DNA from: a virus
Reading direction: 5' to 3' (one strand)
Length of the DNA stretch: 29,724 nt
IMG/VR virus record: IMGVR_UViG_3300025410_000066
Coordinates: 1 to 29,724 of that record
Positions 22,168 to 29,724 of this stretch are shown here, piece by piece (position 1 is the first letter of the stretch; each line of letters starts with the position of its first letter). The notes below the pieces were generated by a model that searched no databases, was not told the DNA's origin, and worked only from the letters and a program-made list of their open reading frames with translations. Position numbers and translations under genes: made by a program.

Positions 22168-22509
22168 TTAACTATAAGATACCGCCACAACCATGCCAGA
22201 TCCCGGCACAACAAGTATGGAGTTGTGTACGGGCAACATAACGCTGTAAACCCCGACAGTAGCGGGAATTGTATATATTCTGGTTCCGCTTGTCGTTGCG
22301 GTGCTGGTCGCATCATAAATCGTACCAGCGCTACCCGCTACAATAACGGAGACGTTGGCGACCCACCCCAACCTTGGCGTCAAAAGAGTAGCGGAGGAAA
22401 TTTCCCCGCTGTTCATTACCCCCGCCAGATTGGAGGTTGTCTGCCCCCAATTGTTGATAGCCTGTACCGCATTTTTATGTGCGCTTAATATGTCGTCAAG
22501 CGATGCCAT
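22168..22509 (-). CDS. small virion-associated-type protein (113 aa)
   Basis: ATG 22509 forms a TGATG overlap with the stop of the large hub-like gene, with GGGAG upstream; an upstream in-frame start at 22620 is unlikely. MASLDDILSAHKNAVQAINN is a helical start common in small phage structural proteins, followed by a beta-rich remainder (RLGWVANVSVIVAGSAGTIY, TIPATVGVYSVMLPVHNSIL, PGSGMVVAVSYS). The beta part could be a receptor-distal fibre or decoration domain. A 60-bp non-coding gap follows before the next gene. Confidence 0.6.
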   Translation of the reverse strand: MASLDDILSAHKNAVQAINNWGQTTSNLAGVMNSGEISSATLLTPRLGWVANVSVIVAGSAGTIYDATSTATTSGTRIYTIPATVGVYSVMLPVHNSILVVPGSGMVVAVSYS

Positions 22510-25500
22510 CAGTATCTCCCATCTGGTTGATAACGGTATCTTAATCCGCCTAAACGCCACCAAGTGTTGGAATCGTTTGAGAAGAACAATAGGCGGATAA
22601 ATCGGGCGCGGATGCGGCAAGAGACATAAGATGGGGTCATTCCGTATTGGAACGTAAACGGACCCAGAGTATTTATACCGTTTGCGCCATCAAAATTTTG
22701 CGGCTCATCCGCATCGTTTGTAAACAAAATGTACATCTGTATGGTAGCATTGTAATTATCGCCGCCATTTGGTGATGTGGTTGGGTCGCCGGAATATGTT
22801 CCCCATACAAAGTCAGGCCAGATTTGGTCAACGAAAACAAGTTGATCCGCCTCCGCAATTTGGAAGAACCCGGTGGAGAAGGATGAGGTCATCGGAAAGG
22901 AAGCATTCCCCTGATACGCATTATACCCAACTTCATGTTGATAAATGAAGTTATCGTATCCCGTACCAAGTGGGTTGCCCAATACAGATTGGTCGATCCA
23001 AGCTGTGCGGCCTACAAATTGGCTAACCTGAGTCGCGCCGTCAAAGGCAGTACCCGTAAGGTTATAACCAAAGTTCCATTGGTTTACCGCCACGTTGTAT
23101 TTGATATACGCATTATTCTCACCGATGGATGAGGTTAATGTCGCCCAACCAGCGCCAGAGGAATAGCTTCCCGTGCCAGTCGCAACAAATGTTACCCCAA
23201 CTGTATTGGACGATGCGCCCAATGCGGTAAAATCCGTGTTGCCGACATATCCAATCGTATAGGTTTTCCCAACAACCAACGACCCCGCATAGGCCGTAAA
23301 GGATGGGTATGCGGTTGATGGGAAATACCAAATAATTTCGTTAAATTGCGAATTTATCGCGCAACGAATGTTATTTGTGTATGGTGGGAGATAAGCCGTT
23401 CCAGACCCCGTTCCCGTAGCGGTAGCGACAAATGTTAATCCCACTACGTTTGTCGTCGCACCAACGGTCGTAAAATCCGTTGTTCCAAGAGATGTTATAA
23501 CATATGTTTTGCCCGGAATAAGGGATGAAGGGGATACGTTAACCCCGCCGCCCGTATTGAGCGTTTGGAAAACAAAGTCCCAAGCGGGGCATGGGAGAAC
23601 TTCCGGCCCATTACCACGGTTTACGAAAAACTGCTTTTGGCTCATCCAATATATGTTATTTAGATATTGGCCGACCGATTTGCGCGAAATAGCACCGCAA
23701 TTTGATCCAATCTTGTTAAATCCATAAACAAGAGGCGCACCAACATACTGCATCGCCCAGCAGTCAATATCCGTCCAGATAAACGCCTGTTGCGGACCTT
23801 GGATACAGGTTACAATTTTATTGCCCGTTGGGATGCGGAAGCTACCCGCTTGATTAAGTGCGGTTCCAACCCAAGTGGTGGAATCTTGAACATCTGACCA
23901 GCGAAGAAGAAGCGGGTCTTGTTCTAACCCAAATGAAGAACCCCATGCAACAATTTGGCGTTGTGGCATTGCGACAAACGCGCCATCATTAAGAAGCGGT
24001 GCTTGGATGCTTGGTAAGTTAGCATTGGCGGAGGCTGTGTTAAACGCATACGTATAAACAGGGCCGCCAGCGGGGCATGCGACAAGAATCTGCCCAAAGT
24101 TATCCAAAGACCAGTCAGTAGCGTTGATCTGGTAGCCCGCATTGTAACTGGTTGCTGTACCCGTCCCGCTACCAACGCCAGTAGCGGTAAAAATAACGCC
24201 CACTGTGTTAGAAGACGCCCCAATCAATGTAAAGTCAGTGGTTCCAACCGTAAGAATTTGATATTGAGTCCCAACAATAAAAGACCCAGCATTTGTTATA
24301 GCGCCTGTACCCGTTCCGTATCCACCAACGCCATATCCGCCAGAACCATACCCCCCTGATTGAGACGTTGGTAATGGAGAAATGTAAAAGTTGGTATTGG
24401 GCATACCGGAATTTGCAGGGACTGGATTGGGGGTATAAGCCGTACCCGTACCAGATCCAACGCCAGTAGCGGCGAAAATAACACCAACCGTATTGGCGGA
24501 TGCGCCAATCGCGGTAAAATCCGTAGTACCAACCGATTGAATTTTGTATTGCTGACCAATAACAAATGAACCAGCGGCTGTCGCGGATGCAACAACGTTA
24601 GGTGCTTGGATTGTAAATGTAGGGGCTGTTTGGTTTGATCCTACCGCCGTAACTGTAAAAGACCCCGCCAAAGTAACGTTGTTTACCGTTACTGGGTCCG
24701 CAATATAATAATCACTGCCAACGGTATATGTGTGGTTATCAAGGTAAACAGTAACCGTTTGGCTACCCGGAGCTATATAATATGCGGGCACGCCCAATAA
24801 TCTGGCGGTTCCTGTGCCAGTATACGTCGTTGCTGTACCTGTTCCAGTACCAACCCCTGTAGCTACAAAAATAGTTCCCGGAGTGCTATTAGCGGCTCCA
24901 ATTAATGTAAAATCCGTAGTTCCGGCTGTTATAATTTCATATGTGCTGCCAACAACAAAAGCCCCAGCAGTCGCCACGGCAATCGTAGACAAAAATACGG
25001 TTCCCGTTAAACTGGATGCCGCCCCGTTAGATGTCCAAACTGTCGTTCCCGGAGTTTGAATGACGTAGGTGCGATATTGTTCTAAAGTAGCGGCATAACC
25101 GCCGGAAGACGTTTGGGATATTGAAATAGAATATGTTCCAACGCCGCCCGCAGTATAAAAACTATAAGTTCCAGCCGCTTGAACCGTGAAATTGCTTGCG
25201 GTTCCCGTAACGGTTACCAACGTAATGGTATTGCTGGAAATAGATCCAACAAACGTGCCATTAGGAATGCCTGTGCCGGACACCAATTGCCCAACAGCAA
25301 TGCTTGTAACGTTTGCGAATGTAACGGTATTTGTCCCGACAGCACCACCGCTGGAATAGGTTTTTGTAACAACCGCTGCTGCACTGCTGGTTAATTGCGA
25401 AACGATAAGAGTTCCAGCCGTTGTATTAGAACTGCTAATCAACTGACCAGCGCTCAATGTCCCACTGGTAATAGCTGTAACCGTTAATACCGCTGCGCTG

Positions 25501-26237
25501 CTACTACCATTAAAAAGGGCGGAAGCATTGGTGAATAAAAAATTGGTTTCAGGCTTTGTGGCCGTAGTTGCAATTTGTATTGTATACGTCGTGCCATTTG
25601 CGCTTGATACAGCATACGGCCCTTGGAAAACTGTACCACCAAGTGATATTGGTTCTTTAAATTCAATAAAGTCGCCAACAATTGCGGGTATTTCCGTATC
25701 TACAATCGTTACAATATTGCTACCCGCAGTTGTAGATATCTTAATTACTGGAATAGCCGTACCCGTACCTGTACCCGCCCCCGTCGCGGTGAAGTAGGTA
25801 TAAAGGTCGTTGGACGACGAACCAATAGACGTAAAATTGGTCGTTCCAGTGTTTTGAATAACGTAACTAATTGTACTTAATGTAGATGTAGCGTTAGCAG
25901 CATAATTAGCCCGGAATTGCGGGGTAACATCCGTTAAGGTACCGTTTGTAAGGATCTGCAATGACCCATACGCATTTGTTCCGGGGCTTGGCCCAACGCA
26001 ACCCAAAGCAAGATGATTTAAGTTGTTTAAATCATTGTACGCCTTCATTGACCGGACAGTGGACGATATGGCGGCGTTATAATATGGCTGCCATCCGCCC
26101 ATTTTTTGGGCCAGTCCAAGTTGGTTCCGGTCGGGGAGAAACCGAATCTGGTTCGTATCCGAAATAGCGGATTCGTTCAAATTCAGCGTCTTTATTAAGT
26201 CAACGCCGGGGACAAGTTTAAGTTCTGCACGGGGCAT
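22509..26237 (-). CDS. large tail hub/DNA-stabilization-like virion protein with repeat insertions (1242 aa)
   Basis: The N-terminus (VPGVDLIKTLNLNESAISDT, QIRFLPDRNQLGLAQKMGGW) matches the start of podoviral hub/packaged-DNA-stabilization-type proteins, with the N-x-(I/V)-RF-x-x-x-x-x-x-x-x-K-x-GGW signature. The C-terminal 420 residues continue that architecture (LRWSDVQDSTTWVGTALNQA, INSQFNEIIWYFPSTAY, NNAYIKYNVAVNQWNFG, CRIRARFIRLLFFSNDSNTW). Between and within these are about seven copies of a roughly 48-residue module with core (V)GTTDFT-x-IGA followed by F-x-ATG-x-GTGTA. GGAG lies seven bases before ATG 26237. The gene follows the adaptor gene, which suits a tail-tube/hub component. 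Confidence 0.6.
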   Translation of the reverse strand: MPRAELKLVPGVDLIKTLNLNESAISDTNQIRFLPDRNQLGLAQKMGGWQPYYNAAISSTVRSMKAYNDLNNLNHLALGCVGPSPGTNAYGSLQILTNGTLTDVTPQFRANYAANATSTLSTISYVIQNTGTTNFTSIGSSSNDLYTYFTATGAGTGTGTAIPVIKISTTAGSNIVTIVDTEIPAIVGDFIEFKEPISLGGTVFQGPYAVSSANGTTYTIQIATTATKPETNFLFTNASALFNGSSSAAVLTVTAITSGTLSAGQLISSSNTTAGTLIVSQLTSSAAAVVTKTYSSGGAVGTNTVTFANVTSIAVGQLVSGTGIPNGTFVGSISSNTITLVTVTGTASNFTVQAAGTYSFYTAGGVGTYSISISQTSSGGYAATLEQYRTYVIQTPGTTVWTSNGAASSLTGTVFLSTIAVATAGAFVVGSTYEIITAGTTDFTLIGAANSTPGTIFVATGVGTGTGTATTYTGTGTARLLGVPAYYIAPGSQTVTVYLDNHTYTVGSDYYIADPVTVNNVTLAGSFTVTAVGSNQTAPTFTIQAPNVVASATAAGSFVIGQQYKIQSVGTTDFTAIGASANTVGVIFAATGVGSGTGTAYTPNPVPANSGMPNTNFYISPLPTSQSGGYGSGGYGVGGYGTGTGAITNAGSFIVGTQYQILTVGTTDFTLIGASSNTVGVIFTATGVGSGTGTATSYNAGYQINATDWSLDNFGQILVACPAGGPVYTYAFNTASANANLPSIQAPLLNDGAFVAMPQRQIVAWGSSFGLEQDPLLLRWSDVQDSTTWVGTALNQAGSFRIPTGNKIVTCIQGPQQAFIWTDIDCWAMQYVGAPLVYGFNKIGSNCGAISRKSVGQYLNNIYWMSQKQFFVNRGNGPEVLPCPAWDFVFQTLNTGGGVNVSPSSLIPGKTYVITSLGTTDFTTVGATTNVVGLTFVATATGTGSGTAYLPPYTNNIRCAINSQFNEIIWYFPSTAYPSFTAYAGSLVVGKTYTIGYVGNTDFTALGASSNTVGVTFVATGTGSYSSGAGWATLTSSIGENNAYIKYNVAVNQWNFGYNLTGTAFDGATQVSQFVGRTAWIDQSVLGNPLGTGYDNFIYQHEVGYNAYQGNASFPMTSSFSTGFFQIAEADQLVFVDQIWPDFVWGTYSGDPTTSPNGGDNYNATIQMYILFTNDADEPQNFDGANGINTLGPFTFQYGMTPSYVSCRIRARFIRLLFFSNDSNTWWRLGGLRYRYQPDGRY
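23145..23530 (-). repeat. GTTDFT module copies inserted in the conserved C-terminal region (23145-23290, 23391-23530)
   Basis: Copy 23391-23530 encodes PGKTYVITSLGTTDFTTVGA and ends FVATATGTGSGTAY. Copy 23145-23290 encodes VGKTYTIGYVGNTDFTALGA and ends FVATGTGSYSSGAG. They are separated by the hub-type segment CAINSQFNEIIWYFPSTAYP, so each appears to sit in a loop of the parent protein rather than in a tandem array. Confidence 0.75.
24146..24969 (-). repeat. GTTDFT module copies, central block (24146-24290, 24434-24576, 24821-24969)
   Basis: Three well-conserved copies, each about 145 nt, encode A-G-(S/A)-F-(V/I)-(V/I)-G-x-x-Y-x-I then GTTDFT-(L/A)-IGA and F-x-ATGVG-(S/T)-GTGTA. They share clear DNA identity around the codons for GTTDFT and ATGVG. 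Two degenerate copies lie further N-terminal at about 24970-25078 (GTTVWTSNGAASS) and 25745-25875 (GTTNFTSIGSSSN). Confidence 0.8.
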
Positions 26238-26240
26238 AGG

Positions 26241-26957
26241 TTAACTCCGTGGAGGGGTGGCAATAGGCGATGGGGAGCGCGAAGACCAAGCGGGTCCTTC
26301 AAACTTCTTCCTGTATTCTTCAACCGTTGCACCCTTCAGAAGCGCTTGGTATTGGCTTTCATACGTAACCGCCATCTGTGGGTCATCGTTCAACTTACCG
26401 AAATTCCGTTGATAGGCGGAGACATAAATCATCGACGCTATAAGGAATAGGTCGGGGAAGTAAGTGCTTATATACGTAGGCGTGTTGGACGCACTTAATG
26501 TCGCAAATCTTTCCGTACCCGTTATTGTAAGCGGGTAGGTTGCATCTGGTATTGGCCCCAAAAGAATGGTTATGTTGTTCAATCCGGTAGTGTCCGTACC
26601 AGATCCGTACATTGCAAAATACGTTGGGGTTCCCGTAGTGTTGCCATTAAACACATTCTGAATGTATTCTTTGGAAACGTTAACCAATGGAAACACGGCA
26701 GAAGATGGGGTCGTCACAGATACCGTTTGGACGGAAATAAACTGCGATGGGAGAATGTTGACATATCCCTGAGACGCGGTCGTTGAATACGACGATGTAT
26801 CAGATACAACAGTCGCTAAAAGGTCCAAATCCCTTTGAATCCGCAATTCCGCATAAGAAATTGCATCTGGAAGAATAGTCAAGAAGTATGGATCAGTGGC
26901 GGGGACGACTGCAAGCGTAGCAAGCTGTGTTACATAGTCACTGTATGATAAAGCCAC
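26241..26957 (-). CDS. head-tail adaptor protein (P22 gp4/SU10-adaptor-like, 238 aa)
   Basis: The N-terminus MALSYSDYVTQLATLAVVPA, then FLTILPDAISYAELRIQRDL, and the middle LPSQFISVQTVSVTT follow the podoviral adaptor family of the SU10/P22 gp4 kind: an initial helix pair, YAE-x-RI-x-RDLDLL, then a P-x-(D/Q)-F-x-x-(I/V) strand. It continues with TYFAMYG, TILLGPIPDATYPLTI and YFPDLFLIASMIYVSAYQRN, also typical. It would ring the portal and bridge to the tail. Translation starts at GTG 26957 behind GGGGG at five bases. It lies immediately upstream of the hub-like gene, the expected order. Confidence 0.7.
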   Translation of the reverse strand: MALSYSDYVTQLATLAVVPATDPYFLTILPDAISYAELRIQRDLDLLATVVSDTSSYSTTASQGYVNILPSQFISVQTVSVTTPSSAVFPLVNVSKEYIQNVFNGNTTGTPTYFAMYGSGTDTTGLNNITILLGPIPDATYPLTITGTERFATLSASNTPTYISTYFPDLFLIASMIYVSAYQRNFGKLNDDPQMAVTYESQYQALLKGATVEEYRKKFEGPAWSSRSPSPIATPPRS

Positions 26958-26980
26958 GGTCGCCCCCTATAGGCATAGTA

Positions 26981-27169
26981 TTACTGTGCTGGCGCGTTAA
27001 CCACTTCAACAGGAGCCGCCGCCTGAGCCGCCTCAAACTGTGGTTCTACCTGCCTACGGATTTCCGCAATTAAATCTGCAACTTCCGCATAGGCTCCCCG
27101 TGAAACCAGCAAAAGGATTGCGTTTACTTGTTGAAGAGACAATTTTAGATCAACTTGCACGTCGTTCAT
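26981..27169 (-). CDS. small conserved-type phage protein (62 aa)
   Basis: From ATG 27169 (AGGGA upstream) it reads MNDVQVDLKLSLQQVNAILL, then GAYAEVADLIAEIRRQVEPQ and an Ala/Pro/Val tail. The L-(S/T)-x-(Q/E)-(Q/E)-V-N-x-I-L and P/AY-x-EV-x-x-LI-x-x-I-x-x-Q-x-x-PQ pattern is common in small proteins next to podoviral structural genes. Function unknown. An in-frame start at 27211 exists but has no ribosome-binding site. It overlaps neither neighbour. Confidence 0.65.
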   Translation of the reverse strand: MNDVQVDLKLSLQQVNAILLLVSRGAYAEVADLIAEIRRQVEPQFEAAQAAAPVEVVNAPAQ

Positions 27170-27254
27170 TTGTATTTCCCTGTCTTCAATTGAAATATGT
27201 CGGCGCGACACATTAATTTAATGCCATAAACCTTTGGCAAAGTCTATGAATTGG

Positions 27255-28337
27255 TTATGAAGATGCCCCTTTAATAAGGCCAAAGTTAATGATAACAGAT
27301 TCTTGTACAGTTCCCTTTAGGGCGTAAATTGTAACTACAAAAGTCGAAGTAGACACCCCAGATACAAAATACGCATATGTATTAGAAAGACCCGAACCAA
27401 TAGATAAAACAACCGTGTCATTTGTGTTCACGGATGTATTGCTGACCGTAAAGGATGCGGGATTAGAAACCGTATAATTGTTCCAAAATGCATTATACGT
27501 ATTAATGACACCTGTTGGGGCATTAATTGTCACAGACGTTGTAAGACTTGTTGTTTGAGTTACCGTAGACCCAGCGCCTGTTCCATAACCCAAGCCAGCA
27601 CTTGACCCCTTACTAACAGCAAGAACGTTCCCGGCGTTATCTATTTTTAGTCGCGGCGTTCCGGGAAAAGCACTTGAACTTGTATTAAAAGAAAAATTAT
27701 TATTGACGTTCCCGCTATCAAGCGCAGTTATTATGTTGGTAGCACTTGAAGCCCCTATTCCCAAATAAGAGGTAGCATTGCCAGTTAGTGAAGCTGATGA
27801 ATATCGAATATCAGAAGTGTTGCTGGCTGATGCGGGAATAAACAATCGGCTAACTGAAGTGGCCGTACCAATACTTACGTTTCCCGACGTAGATAGGGTG
27901 CTGAATGTTCCCGCATAATTACCGCGAATGACCCCATCATTTGCAATCCAAACACCGGATGTTGGGTCGGAAAATAGTACAATGCGATATCCTTTGGGGA
28001 TAACAACCGTATTGCCGCCAAAAGCATTGGATATTGTAATGGTTTGAGTCGTCGTAATTTGATTTTCAAAAACCCAATATCCACCAACACTACTGCCCGC
28101 TGAGTTTGTGATTGGGATAACAACGTTTACGCCCGCACCGGGGCTTCCATTTAAATAAATGCGAAAGTTTGCAATTTCCGAAGTGGAAAGATTATAAGTG
28201 GTTCCACTTAATGTAGACGTAGTTGTAGTCCCAAATGCGGCATCAATAGCCACAAAATTGGAGTTTAACGGAACGTTCCAAGAGGATGAATTGGCATCCG
28301 GTTCCTGAAGTGCTTTATTTGTCGTATATGTAACCAT
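27255..28337 (-). CDS. tail fibre protein (360 aa)
   Basis: Residues 1-36 (TYTTNKALQEPDANSSSWNV, PLNSNFVAIDAAFG) are the conserved fibre N-terminus T-x-x-x-L-x-x-P-x-x-x-x-x-W-x-x-x-L-N-x-NF-x-x-ID-x-A-x-G, which attaches the fibre. The middle is a Ser/Thr/Asn-rich beta repeat (FSTLSTSGNVSIGTATSVSR). The C-terminus (GYGTGAGSTVTQTTSLTTSV to VQESVIINFGLIKGASS) matches a recurrent fibre-tip domain beginning GYGTGAG-x-TVTQ and ending (I/V)-NF-x-(L/I)-(I/V)-KG. It is the likely receptor-contact fibre. Confidence 0.8.
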   Translation of the reverse strand: MVTYTTNKALQEPDANSSSWNVPLNSNFVAIDAAFGTTTTSTLSGTTYNLSTSEIANFRIYLNGSPGAGVNVVIPITNSAGSSVGGYWVFENQITTTQTITISNAFGGNTVVIPKGYRIVLFSDPTSGVWIANDGVIRGNYAGTFSTLSTSGNVSIGTATSVSRLFIPASASNTSDIRYSSASLTGNATSYLGIGASSATNIITALDSGNVNNNFSFNTSSSAFPGTPRLKIDNAGNVLAVSKGSSAGLGYGTGAGSTVTQTTSLTTSVTINAPTGVINTYNAFWNNYTVSNPASFTVSNTSVNTNDTVVLSIGSGLSNTYAYFVSGVSTSTFVVTIYALKGTVQESVIINFGLIKGASS

Positions 28338-28344
28338 GACTCAT

Positions 28345-28569
28345 TTACCTTTCAGACCGAAACGCATCTATTTTATCAAAAATCTGACGGCAAATATCTT
28401 CTATATGCCGAATGTTTTCTACAAATTCCGATCTGGGGACTGTGTTAACTTCTAAAATATGAAGATCTTTCCGAAGTTCCTTAACAGCGCCCCATAATTC
28501 GCGGGCAAGCCATCCTACTACGGATAATGCAGCGCCACCAAGTAGATTAATCATCGTCTGCGTATCCAT
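28345..28569 (-). CDS. small membrane-anchored coiled-coil protein (74 aa)
   Basis: From ATG 28569, MDTQTMINLLGGAALSVVGWLARELW gives a short hydrophobic segment (about residues 7-22). A charged helix follows (KELRKDLHILEVNTVPRSEF, IEDICRQIFDKIDAFR), a coiled-coil-like plan seen in holin-associated XhlA-type and related small phage proteins, often beside tail-fibre genes. AAGGGA lies upstream. It overlaps the end of the glycine-rich adhesin gene slightly. Function is not established. Confidence 0.6.
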   Translation of the reverse strand: MDTQTMINLLGGAALSVVGWLARELWGAVKELRKDLHILEVNTVPRSEFVENIRHIEDICRQIFDKIDAFRSER

Positions 28570-28580
28570 GATACTTTCCC

Positions 28581-29390
28581 TTACCAAGACCAAATAAATG
28601 CAGCGCCATCACCGCCGGGACCACCTGCGCCCCCTGTAGTGCTACCCCTACCACCACCGCCGCCTCCGCAACCAATGCCGCCTTTTCCCCCAGCACCGCC
28701 TATACCTGAAGCGTTTCCGCCACCGCCAGCCCCGCCTGCCCCAAGCATAGTAGGTTGCGTAATAAAGAAACCATTACCCCCAGCGCCGCCAGATGTCGCG
28801 CCGCCAGATATGGTTGGATAATTATAATTGATTGCAACAGCATACCCAGCATTGCTTGTATTGGCATTTGAACCTGCGCCGCCGGACAAAAATGTTGTTG
28901 TTGAGGCCGTTTGAGCCGCGCCAGCAACCCCCGCCTGACCCGCAATGGAGTTAAAAATACCAGCAGCGCCAAAATAGTTATTGGTCATTGCGGTGCCACC
29001 TGCGCCACCTGCGGCATTTGTTCCAGCACTGCCGCCATTCGCCGTTAAAAGTGTATATCCTGAGCCAGTTTTAGCTTGGTAAATAATTGATGTAGTCCCA
29101 CCTGCTACACCTGTTGAATTGGCCGCTCCACCTGTTCCGCCAGCACCAATAGATACTTGCAGCACATCTGGGATAAATATTGCTGGTCCTATCCAAGCCG
29201 TAAAAGCGCCAGATCCCCCACCGCCTGTTGCTGACCCGCCAGCACCACCGCCGCCACCACCTGCGCCGATGATTAAAATACGCGCCATAGCAACGCCACG
29301 GGGTTTTACCCAGTCAATGGTCGTGCCGCCACCATAAAACTCTTGGTAGTTAGAACTTAGTGGCTGAATCGTATTAAAAACATCTAACAT
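28581..29390 (-). CDS. glycine-rich phage adhesin/tail-tip protein (269 aa)
   Basis: Residues 28-60 (VKPRGVAMARILIIGAGGGG) begin the glycine-rich domain found in phage adhesins; the body is almost continuous Gly/Ala/Ser with spaced hydrophobics, consistent with a packed polyglycine-helix sandwich. The C-terminus runs through GGKGGIGCGGGGGGRGSTTG and ends GDGAAFIWSW. Such tips determine receptor choice. The upstream partial gene is a paralogue sharing TAS(S/T)TTFLSGGAG, GGIGCGG and a GDG-x-x-x-I-SW end. Confidence 0.75.
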   Translation of the reverse strand: MLDVFNTIQPLSSNYQEFYGGGTTIDWVKPRGVAMARILIIGAGGGGGGAGGSATGGGGSGAFTAWIGPAIFIPDVLQVSIGAGGTGGAANSTGVAGGTTSIIYQAKTGSGYTLLTANGGSAGTNAAGGAGGTAMTNNYFGAAGIFNSIAGQAGVAGAAQTASTTTFLSGGAGSNANTSNAGYAVAINYNYPTISGGATSGGAGGNGFFITQPTMLGAGGAGGGGNASGIGGAGGKGGIGCGGGGGGRGSTTGGAGGPGGDGAAFIWSW

Positions 29391-29394
29391 GATT

Positions 29395-29724
29395 TCACCA
29401 TGAAATTATAACGCAAAGGCCATCACCGCCAATGCCATTTGAGCTACCGCCACAACCTATTCCACCCTTGTAAGCTGTTGCCGTTGCGCCACTTACGCCG
29501 ACAATAATAGGTTGAGTTTGAAAAAATCCATTTGTTGTAGTGCTATAACCGTAATTTGAGGTTGTTGAGGTGGCACCTGCGCCGCCAGATAAAAATGTTG
29601 TTGATGAGGCTGTCTGCGCCCCAGTTGAACCAGTTTGGCCGTCAACCGATTGAAAAAATCCCATGCAAGAAAAATAATTTGATGTGGATGCACCGTTTGT
29701 TGCGCCGCCAGTGCTTCCGGGACC
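29395..29724 (-). CDS. glycine-rich adhesin paralogue, 5' end outside window
   Basis: The frame is open from the right edge and reads GPGSTGGATNGASTSNYFSC, then MGFFQSVDGQTGSTGAQTAS, STTFLSGGAG, FFQTQPIIVG, KGGIGCGGSSNGIGGDGLCV and IISW. It is clearly related to the next gene: the order of NYF, (T)AS(S/T)TTFLSGGAG, FF-x-TQP, GGIGCGG and C-terminal GDG-x-x-x-I-SW is the same, with a shorter glycine region. It is the C-terminal part of a second receptor-binding tip protein. The ATG at 29664 is internal, not a start. Confidence 0.75.
   Translation of the reverse strand, partial: GPGSTGGATNGASTSNYFSCMGFFQSVDGQTGSTGAQTASSTTFLSGGAGATSTTSNYGYSTTTNGFFQTQPIIVGVSGATATAYKGGIGCGGSSNGIGGDGLCVIISW

Noticed and set aside
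23145-25875. Diversity-generating retroelement acting on the repetitive virion gene
   Set aside because: No reverse transcriptase gene or template repeat is present in the window, and variation among copies is not confined to adenine-derived positions as far as can be read.
28639-28821. Plus-strand open frame encoding a poly-proline protein
   Set aside because: It is the antisense of the glycine-rich adhesin: GGN glycine codons read as proline on the other strand; no ribosome-binding site.

Overview
The window is part of a tailed-phage genome (Caudoviricetes). The head-tail adaptor, ejection-type proteins and absence of long-tail genes suggest short-tailed podovirus architecture. A GcrA-type regulator (4723-5205), otherwise typical of Alphaproteobacteria, points to an alphaproteobacterial host. 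No terminase, portal, major capsid or integrase gene lies in the window. The late operon runs in from the right edge and the left operon runs off the left edge, so the genome continues on both sides and lifestyle cannot be settled.

Layout. (1) 1-4646, minus strand: an early/accessory operon read leftward. In order of transcription it encodes a Cro/CI-like DNA-binding protein, a DUF1064 nuclease, a winged-helix replication initiator with a second frame overlapping its 3' end, a DUF6378-like protein, an HNH-type protein, and a run of small, tightly overlapping genes. The run includes DUF551-like proteins and a tandem family starting MDIVE(R/Q)LR. (2) 4664-4698: a compact divergent switch in which a near-perfect 17-bp palindrome overlaps promoter elements of both operons. 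(3) 4723-9948, plus strand: GcrA-like regulator, PD-(D/E)XK-like nuclease, YqaJ exonuclease, another MDIV-family gene, ERF annealing protein, DUF1367 protein, a small SSB-like protein with an acidic tail, HNH endonuclease, unknown small proteins and a final helix-turn-helix protein. This is a recombination/replication module. (4) 9927-9995: two hairpins between the convergent operons. (5) 10000-29724, minus strand: the distal late operon. From the right it encodes two glycine-rich adhesins, a small membrane protein, a tail fibre, a small virion-associated-type protein, a head-tail adaptor, a very large repeat-bearing hub/stabilization-like protein, a small structural-type protein, a 584-aa structural-type protein, a GNAT acetyltransferase, two >1100-aa ejection-type proteins with lysozyme-like segments, a Tyr/Gly-rich protein, two membrane proteins (one holin-like), two spanin-like proteins and a GH108 endolysin.

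The late genes would form the tail/ejection apparatus and lysis cassette, and the plus-strand early genes would supply exonuclease plus annealase recombination. The most unusual features are the MDIV paralogue array, whose gene junctions are a repeated stop/RBS/start cassette; the GTTDFT repeat modules inserted in the 1242-aa virion protein; a recurrent GG(R/V/A/H)(I/V) bead motif across several virion proteins; and the phage-borne GcrA. All assignments are from reading the sequence; no database search was run.
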